Below, piece after piece: positions 56,628-64,000 of a stretch of DNA of 64,000 bases. The position numbers were made by a program, and so were the translations under genes. How positions within the stretch are numbered: the first letter of the stretch is position 1; every line of letters begins with the position of its first letter. The stretch lies in contig OX579634.1 of NCBI GenBank assembly GCA_951230915.1, positions 41,429,570 to 41,493,569 on the forward strand, given 5' to 3'. The notes below the pieces were generated by a model. It did not search any database. It was not told the DNA's origin and saw only the letters and a program-made list of their open reading frames with translations. The DNA is from Antitrichia curtipendula (taxonomy: Eukaryota > Streptophyta > Bryopsida > Hypnales > Leucodontaceae).

Positions 56628-56996
56628 AGGGTTGTTAAAAGCGTACAAGTCATTGTAGGCTATTCCTGGTCTTAACATCCTAAAGGGATTGACATGACAA
56701 AGGTGAACACAATAGTAGTTTAGTCTTCCTAGCCTCAAGGACCTTCACAATAAGCCTCTTTCTATCCTTGACCATTTAATCTTGAACAATTCAAAGCTAG
56801 ATTTGTTTGTGGTTCATGTCTAGTGAGACATACTTTTTACAAGAATTAAAGTTGTATAATAGGGTTGTCAAAAGTGTACAAGTCATTGTAGGTCATTCCG
56901 TGGTTTTAACATCCTAATGGTTACTTCTCACCTTAGGGACCTTCATGATTGGCTTCTTTCTATCCTTGACCATCCAATCATGAACAGTTCAAAGCT
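56628..56996 (+). repeat. Direct repeat, two copies of 135-170 bp
   Basis: AGGGTTGTTAAAAGCGTACA, AGTCATTGTAGG, TTTCTATCCTTGACCAT and AACAATTCAAAGCT at 56634-56800 recur with small changes at 56868-56994. Confidence 0.8.
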
Positions 56997-57139
56997 GGTG
57001 GTGTCTCTTTTGAAGGGAGAGTGAGTGAATTAATTTCTTCACTTTCATACATTTTTTTATTACTTCCTATATCTATATATTTTTTGAACATGTTAGAGTA
57101 CAATTGAAATGGGATTAACAACTCTATTTTGTATTTCAT

Positions 57140-57430
57140 ATTTTGTACATGTATCTGTATGTTGTTCCAAATTAATATTCCATATAACACTTCTATAATC
57201 TGTATTTTATATTTTATGCATGTATCCATATTCATATGTTGTATTGTATTAATATTCTATATAACACTTCCATAATCTATATTTTATATTTTATGCATAT
57301 ATCCATATTCATATGTTGTATTGTATTAATATTCTATATAGCACTTCCATAGTCCATAATTTATATTTTATATATGTATCCATATTCATATATTGTATCA
57401 TATTAATATTCTATATATCATATCAATATC
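57140..57430. repeat. AT-rich tandem repeat, period about 77 bp
   Basis: The unit ATGTATCCATATTCATATGT, TGTATTGTATTAATATTC, TATATAACACTTCCATAATC is present 3.7 times, with starts near 57219, 57296 and 57374. Confidence 0.88.
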
Positions 57431-57983
57431 AAAGTTTTTTTTATTTTGGTTTTAGAGGATGTTTGTGCAATCAAATGTTTTACTTATACATTTTTTATTT
57501 GTAAGGGTGGTTAATTAATTGATAAGATCTTTGTTGGTTTTGAAAGAAGTTGAATGGTTTAACCCCTAAAGCCCTGAGGCCTTTTCTCCATCAAAACACA
57601 CTCAAAACTGCCACTTCTATTGCAAAGCGCAAAAAACTATAAATTTTTTTTTTTTTTTTCATATCTAACCGTAGGATCTTATACTAGACTAGTATAAGAA
57701 TGTGTGCAAGAAATTTCAGAAACTTTGACCCAATAGATTGCAAGATATTTGCATTCAAAGTGAAGAAAACAAGTTTTTTTGCACCTTGCTTGACTAGATT
57801 TTTGGGCTTTGAACCTATTTAACTTAAATTTTTTGTATTGTTGATTTTGATTTTCAAAGTTTATATGTTGAATACTTAAGTTGAGAATCTAGGGAAAAAA
57901 ATTCAAGAAAAAAACACTAAATTTTTTACTCATTAAAAAATAGTTAAGTAGAAGTAGGTTCAAGATTGAAGGAATAACTAAAT

Positions 57984-58112
57984 CAGGGTTTTTTTTTCTG
58001 GCACCGTGGTGCCAAACTCCACTATCGTGGCAGAGTCATAGTGGTTTAAATTTGGAGGGACCGTCTCCCATTCACTGCATGGAGCACTGCCACAGTGAAA
58101 AAAAAAACCCTG
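57984..58112. mobile_element. Very short (129-bp) hAT-type element
   Basis: Ends are CAGGGTTTTTTTTTCTGGC and GTGAAAAAAAAAACCCTG. Flanking octamers are AACTAAAT and AATTAAAT, one difference. The interior also pairs partly (GGCACCGTGGTGCC), so it could fold. Confidence 0.72.
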
Positions 58113-58119
58113 AATTAAA

Positions 58120-59530
58120 TCGTTAATAGCTTTGAGACAAAATTAAATGACCATAATCCCAACGGGGAGATTGTTCTAGCAAGCAAATTCAACCTTGTCT
58201 AACAATTTTTTTCTGAAAATTGTAAAAATTGCATTCAAAAATAAATCCTAAAAGTTATTTTTTCAAGAAGATGCTTAGATTGCCCAAAAAACTAAGATTG
58301 TCCATAACTTTTTCATTATTAGTCCAAATAGAATGAATCAAAGCTTCAAATGTAGACAAAAAGACATAGATTTTGAAAAAAATATTTAAGAAATTTATTT
58401 TGACTTTCTGTGATTTTTTTGTGATGCCCACCAAACTCTATTTTGGGCATAACTTCTTCTCTCAGGCACCAATCGAAATAAAAATTATATATCCACAAAG
58501 CTCTCGCAGAACCCCACGACCTCAAAAAATCCAAAAAAAAATCTCTATGAATTGAAGTCACAGGAACCTACCCGGACCTAAATTGTCCTCCAAGGGGACA
58601 AATGGGCCTTTAGGGGTTAAGGCAGTTCTTGCCTCTTTTGAATTCATTGTCATTGTGACAAACTGTTGTAATGAGCTCAAAACAAGTTTTTATTATTTAT
58701 TATGTGTTTTAATCTCCTCCAATTGTCACAAGTTTTCATTTAAATTAGAATTATTAATTGTTTTAATTTGCCCCCTCCCTCCACCACTAGCCCTACTTGT
58801 TTTTCTCATAAAGTAGTTCCAATGCAATCAATATGGGATATATCCATATTCAAATTCTATATGTATACTCATATCCATACTTTTATCAATTCTAGTAATG
58901 GTATTATGTATCTATTTTCTATATCCATATCTTCATTTGTATTTTGATTCCAAATATGTATCCGTATTTGGACGGCCAAGATCGTCGATTTGACATCCAC
59001 GGAAAAGATCAATGGCATTGGGAAGGATGGGAAATTTTTTGAACTAAAATCAATGGTTGTTGATTTTGGGGGGGAGGGAGGGGAGAAATTAACCCTGGAA
59101 CATGATGTTCACCTCTTTTGAGTTCATTTTCATTATCATTGTGAATAAGATGTTTTCTTTATTGTAATTCCTTTTTAATTGCAGTAGAAATTAATTGTTT
59201 TTTTAGGATATTGTAATTTCAGGAAATTATTATGATAATTGCTGACAATCTTGAAAACTGACAACGCCGATTGCTGAAATCAATGGAGATATGTCAAATT
59301 TTAGGATTTAGGGATCCTACCAAATTCAACAAGTACAAAATGTCCAATGTTAATAAGAAAGTTCATTGCAAAGTCCAAAGACTATTTAAATCAAGAATTT
59401 TTTTTGTTAAAAACACAAACAAAATTTTACATTAACATTTAGTGAGAATGAAGGATGAAGAAGTTTTTTTAATAATGAAATTCATTATCCATCATGAACC
59501 TTCAAAGTAACTATATGGAATAATTTGTAG
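58120..59530. other. AT-rich spacer
   Basis: No gene recognised. Short open frames at 58346-58561 and 58583-58816 look like chance. Confidence 0.4.
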
Positions 59531-59534
59531 ATGA

Positions 59535-59975
59535 GAGCTTAACCTCTCATTGTCAAAAAGTAGTAATTGTGTTCAAAGTAGAATTTTAGACCTTATTTAG
59601 GCAACATAGAATAATTTTTTCTTAAAACACTTTAAACTAAGTTAATGTAGAAAATCACGCTAGCTTTCATCTCCAAAAATCTTTTTGAGATTTCGAACCT
59701 TTAATTAAAAGTTATAGACAAAATTCAAAGGGGATGTTTAAAAATGTTAAAGAAAATGTCTTTTTGAACTCCTCCCTAAAATTTGTCCATAACTTTTGAT
59801 TGAAGGCTCAAAATCTCAAAAAGATTTTGAGAGATGAAAGCTATCTTGATTTTTCACATTAACTTAGTTTTAAGTGTTTTGAAAAAAGTTATTCTACATT
59901 GCCTAAATTAGGTCTAAAATTCTACTTTGAACACAATTATTGCATTTGACTTAACTATGAGTGGTTGAGCTCCTA
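59535..59975. repeat. Fold-back with about 200-bp arms and a short loop
   Basis: 59538-59740 pairs with 59765-59960. Shared text includes AATTGTGTTCAAAGTAGAAT, TTAACTTAGTTT and AAAATCTTTTTGAGATTT. The loop is only about 25 bp, so a transcript would be an almost continuous double strand. Confidence 0.88.
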
Positions 59976-59979
59976 CTAA

Positions 59980-61185
59980 TCCTAACCATTTACATATCCC
60001 AGATGGGTTGTTTTACCTCCTACCATCCAATTTGTATAAAGAGCTTGCCTTTCTCAATTTCACACACATCTAATTAAGTTGCTAGGTTTGCATGTATTAC
60101 TCAACGTCCTTATATTACATGGAGTGGGAAAAAATAATCATTTCTTGCAACAAATTGTGGAGAAAAACAATCATTTTTGCAACATTTCTTGGAAAAATGA
60201 TATAGCTGCCAAATGTGGCAGAATTTAACTATGTTATAAGATGAAATTTCCAGTAAATATATCTTTACTGCCGAAGTGGAAATATGAAATTTTATTAATC
60301 TTTCGGCAACTATTGTTGAATTTGATAAGGGACCACGGTATATATTTTTATTTACGGGGGTGGTTAATTAATTGATAAGATTTGTGCATGTCTTGAGAAA
60401 ACAACCCTAACAAAAGGAAAATTAAGATGCATGAGAAAAAGATATGCACGACAAATGGGTACTCCATTCCTTATGTATAATTTTGAACTTCGAAGTGTAT
60501 ATGGCAGTTCGTACTACTTTCGGGTACATTTTCATTACAATGTGCATAGCAATCAAGTTATTTTGCGGCAATTCCACATGATTTGTGAATGCTTGTTGTA
60601 TTTTTTACGCTCTGTTCATATATACCCATGTCAGTCTAAGAACTACTCCTATAATTAATTCTGAATTCATTGTTATTACAGGAATGAAAAAAACTGTATA
60701 GTAATGAATTGGTGCTAATTTGGGATTATTGATGTACAATTTTATGAGTGGCTGGGGAGTGTGTTTGATTTGGAAGTAGACAAAATTTAAATGTAAATAG
60801 TGTGGAGTTATGAGTGGTGGGACTCACACTTTGTGCCATCCTAGGCAATTACATGCATTGTGTTGTTCTAGTTTAAGGTTTGCAATTGGTTTCATTTTAG
60901 GATGCCATTTGCACCATTCATGGACAAATGTATGACATTTAATGGTAGTACCTATGGCCTTCAATATATATAGCATCCTAGTGATGTGAGCTTTAGAAAA
61001 ATCATATCTAATTCAATTGAGGTCTAGAATTTACAAATCAAATTGTGATGGATATGTCTCCCTCTCTTCCTTCCCTGAAAATTTGTTAGAAAATGATTCG
61101 ATTGGCCAATATGTTCTTAAATGGGGGTTTTCTACCCGTCTTCCTACCTTAGTATTTTGTGGGTTGAAACTTTTCTTTTGATGGG
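59980..61185. other. AT-rich spacer with a dispersed short repeat
   Basis: GGGTGGTTAATTAATTGATA at about 60358 repeats a phrase from about 57507, and GCGTAC-like phrases recur. No gene is visible. Confidence 0.35.
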
Positions 61186-61189
61186 TGTG

Positions 61190-61555
61190 TAAGGTAGGAG
61201 GTTTGAAAAGCACACAAGCTCCAAAATTTACAACCCCCCCCCCCCCCCCCCCGCCTCTAAAATATAGACTATTTATACATGACGCTTTTTCATAGCCTTC
61301 ATTGCTGTACAAGCAGTGTACATTTTAGAGGTGGGTGGTTTTGGAGCCACTTATGCTAGTTCAACTTCAAAATTTCATAGCTAATTCCACAAAGCTCCAA
61401 AAATATGAAACAACTTGAATTTGATGCCAATTCCACTTCTCTTTTAGAGAAAATGTGCTGGGAAAAAAAAAATTTCAAGAAGTTTCACCTCCCCAAAATT
61501 CAATTCCAACCCTTAGGTGGTCGATTTATGGATCTACTACCTTAGCAAAGTACCC
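61190..61555 (+). repeat. Dispersed repeat, second copy of the 16085-16395 family
   Basis: Starts TAAGGTAGGAGGTTTGAAAA and ends ATCTACTACCTTAG, so the two ends are short inverted repeats. The middle matches 16085-16395 block by block. It contains a C-homopolymer at 61234-61252. Confidence 0.75.
61234..61252. repeat. Poly-C tract
   Basis: Nineteen consecutive C inside the dispersed repeat. Its length is likely unstable and prone to sequencing error. Confidence 0.95.
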
Positions 61556-61789
61556 TTGAATGTGTGAAATGCATAACATTCAATAGTCTGTCCTTAGTCG
61601 CCTACCATTCAAAGTTTGCCAGTTTTAGATGAAGGATGTTACGTGCGTTTATGTCCCGCTTGATTATTAGCTATACGGTCCATTGACATTTGATAGACGA
61701 TCTGAGTCCCCCACCAATTCTGTCAGTCTGCTGCGATTGTAATGTAGGTGCGTAAAATACTCCGTAAGGTAAGTGTCTCTAAAACCCAC

Positions 61790-62860
61790 GTAAGGGTCGT
61801 AAAACTGGCTCTAAAAGCAACTTCTAACTTAGAGGTACATTTTACTTTCATCAATGTACCAACAATGTACATTTCAGGAGGGGGTCACTATTAGTAAACC
61901 ATTGCGTTTCAACTTCGAAAAATTTGTAACTGATTCCACGAAGGTCTGAAAAATATGAAACGACTTGGATTAGATGCCAATTCCATTTTTTTTTCTTCCT
62001 AATAAAATTTACTGAAAATTTGTTTCAAGGCGTTTAGCTCCCCTAAAAAATGCAATCAGCTCTTAAAAGGGTTGCTTTAAAAGAGCCTCCTACCTCTTAG
62101 AGATCATCATTCAGGAGGATTTTCTGAAATCTCATGATCCTGTGCTGCTGCTATGTGGGCTGTCCTGGGCTTTGCCCCGTCGCCGTAGATTACGACCACA
62201 CAAGGCTTGAAAGGAAGGAAGGAAAAAAAGAAATTGCAACTTCAACACCATGGCCTTCAAGCAAGCTAGCAAGTGTCCTCTCCAGTGACCAGTAGATCAA
62301 GCCTCAGTCTTTGTACGGATCTGTACTGTACCTTACAAGTTTTACAAAACACCTGGACGAGGCAAAAATAATAATAATAATAAAATAAAAAAATAATTAA
62401 AAAAAACATTAAAAAAAAAAGATTTGTGCCGTGTTGCAATTGCTCATGAGTGAGTGGCTGGCATTTTGATTGACTATCATTCATCTTCCATTCGAAAAAG
62501 ACTAAAGAGATTCTTTTGTCACCTCGGAAACTATCAGAGAATTGCTCAGTCCCTTGAGGTAGTCTGGGCTCTTAAAAAAAGCGACTATTTAAGAGCTGAT
62601 TGCCTTTTTCCGGGGAAGTTAAGCTCCTTGAAATCACTTTCAGTAAAAAAAAAAATTGTAGGAAGAAAGTTCGATGGAAGTGGCATCTAATCCAAGTGGT
62701 TTCGTATTTTTTGGATCTTTGTGGAATTAGTTACGAATTTTTGAAGTTGAAACAAAGTGATCACGAGAAGCAACCACCTCTTGGAATGTACATTGCTGGT
62801 ACATTGAAGAAAGCAAAATGTACCTCTGTGTCATGATTGCTTTTAGACCATGGGTGCTTT
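61790..62860. repeat. Fold-back element, arms about 300 bp, unrelated 450-bp middle
   Basis: The left arm 61790-62098 and right arm 62860-62556 are inverted copies. Both hold GCAATCAGCTCTTAAA, CATCTAATCCAAGT-type text and AATGTACATTGTTGGTACAT-type text. The arms belong to the same family as 16085-16395. The middle (62099-62555) has no partner and no supported gene. Confidence 0.8.
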
Positions 62861-62869
62861 TTTTTTATG

Positions 62870-64000
62870 AGTAAACTATGTTAGCTTGTTTCTCTCGCGC
62901 GCATCTTTTATCTTTTCCATGTATGTGAGAGACAATGAATTTCACTTTTACGAAAAGCGTAACGTCAATGGGTTATTGTTGGATGCTGAGCTCAAATGTA
63001 AGGGAGGGAGGGCATAGGCTTTTTTGGATGATAGCCGAGCTGACTTTTTTTTTTTTGGACAGGACTAGGATCATCATGGATGTGGAAATCGTAAGAAATG
63101 GTTCTTCCAAGAAAGCTGGAAGCGGAAAGCATTGGGTAGATGGGCAGATCGAGTTTCCTTCGCACCACAAATGCCCCTTGTGGCTGTCTTTTTTCCATGC
63201 TTGGAAGCCTTCTTCATTACACGTGGCCAAAGACAAATTCAAAGCGTAGGCTTACATAATCATAACTTTTGATGTGTAACTTTGATGTGTAGTAAAGCGT
63301 AGGCTTTCATAAGCATAACTTTTGATGTGTAACTTTGATGTGTACTAAAAACTTGGGGTTTTGCAATCAATGGACACTTGTCTCGCGTTCGTATAAGGTA
63401 AATAACCAAATAAAGTTGCTTTAGAGCTTTATTAAATCTTGTGGGGAATTGTTGGGAATCAAAAGAGGGGTTTAGATTCTTTTCACACTTATTTTTTGTA
63501 GGATGTAACTAAAGTGTTCATATGAAGTGTATTGTGCCAGGGTGTTTTTATTTCTACAAAAAACATTCAAATTTTTTATTTGCCATCCATGATGAAATTT
63601 AGAAATTTGAAATTAATATTTGGAATTAGAAACCCCTAATTAGCTAGGAGAAATGAATAACACATAATTAACCAAGCACAAAATAGGGGGCAATTTTTTT
63701 ACAATTACCCTCTAGAACATAGAATTCTTCCTGTAGGGCCTACTTTATATGAATACTTTTACGTCCTACCTTTTTCTTTTACAAAGTATGAAGAAAGTAT
63801 AAATTTTCAAAGCCCCAATAGTAGGGGTATCTCATATATTGTAGACTTTCATATTCAAAGACTTAACATTTTAAATAAAGCTTTAGATGGAAGGGTTTTG
63901 CAAACAAGTCACAATTAGGTGGAGTTGCATTAGGATTGTAATATTTAATTAAACCTTATTTGAAGTGAATGGGACACCTATAAGTGTACAACATGTAGGT
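62870..64000. other. Spacer to the window end
   Basis: A frame at 62935-63249 (+) has no recognisable domain. From 63350 on the sequence is AT-rich and unassigned. Confidence 0.35.
63243..63345 (+). repeat. 52-bp tandem duplication
   Basis: AGCGTAGGCTTACATAATCA, TAACTTTTGATGTGTAACTT, TGATGTGTAGTAA occurs twice in a row with three differences. GATGTGTAACTTTGATGTGT within it is itself a shorter repeat. Confidence 0.88.

Overview
This window looks like nuclear DNA of a land plant. The evidence is spliced genes with GT-AG introns, telo-box (AAACCCTAA-type) promoters, a P-type pentatricopeptide-repeat (PPR) gene and plant UDP-glycosyltransferases (UGTs). One gene encodes an ORAI-like channel. As far as I know, that family is kept in algae, bryophytes, lycophytes and some other non-flowering lineages but is missing from flowering plants. 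This points to a moss, liverwort, lycophyte or similar plant, but the species cannot be fixed from sequence alone. Small gene islands of moderate GC sit in AT-rich, repeat-laden DNA. There is one assembly gap of 200 N (8972-9171).

Layout. At 44-2692 (+) lie exons of an SLC35C2/TPT-type nucleotide-sugar transporter whose 5' part is outside the window. At 3871-4827 (-) is POP4/Rpp29, an RNase P/MRP subunit. At 10764-13075 (-) is the ORAI-like channel, which I model as five exons. Two UGT genes, at 17058-19256 (-) and 41158-43434 (-), are direct copies of a roughly 3-kb duplication about 24 kb apart. At 25434-29517 (-) is a decayed intron-containing gene that appears to join a ParB-like domain to an N4/N6-type DNA aminomethyltransferase domain, an acidic stretch and a charged coiled coil. 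At 49934-52586 (-) is a 643-residue P-class PPR protein. At 54314-54820 (+) is TMEM18.

The rest is rich in repeats. I can delimit several non-autonomous DNA transposons by their ends and target-site duplications: a pogo/Emigrant-like element with a relic transposase tail (20386-21240), three small hAT-type elements (33765-34044, 40004-40278, 57984-58112) and a CACTA-type element with another one nested in it (44642-45922). Three long fold-back structures (47071-48251, 59535-59975, 61790-62860) and a near-perfect 57-bp hairpin (20026-20146) could produce double-stranded RNA. There are many local tandem arrays, and two unusual stretches (about 33.3-35.7 kb and 35.75-36.7 kb) that are densely sown with short recurrent motifs.

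The genes do not form one pathway. They are housekeeping genes (tRNA processing, membrane transport, organelle RNA metabolism) plus a duplicated specialised-metabolism gene. The best candidate for something undescribed is the ParB-like/aminomethyltransferase relic. The glutamine at the expected selectivity-filter glutamate of the ORAI-like channel and the motif-dense block at 33-36 kb come next. All exon models are by eye and no database search was run.
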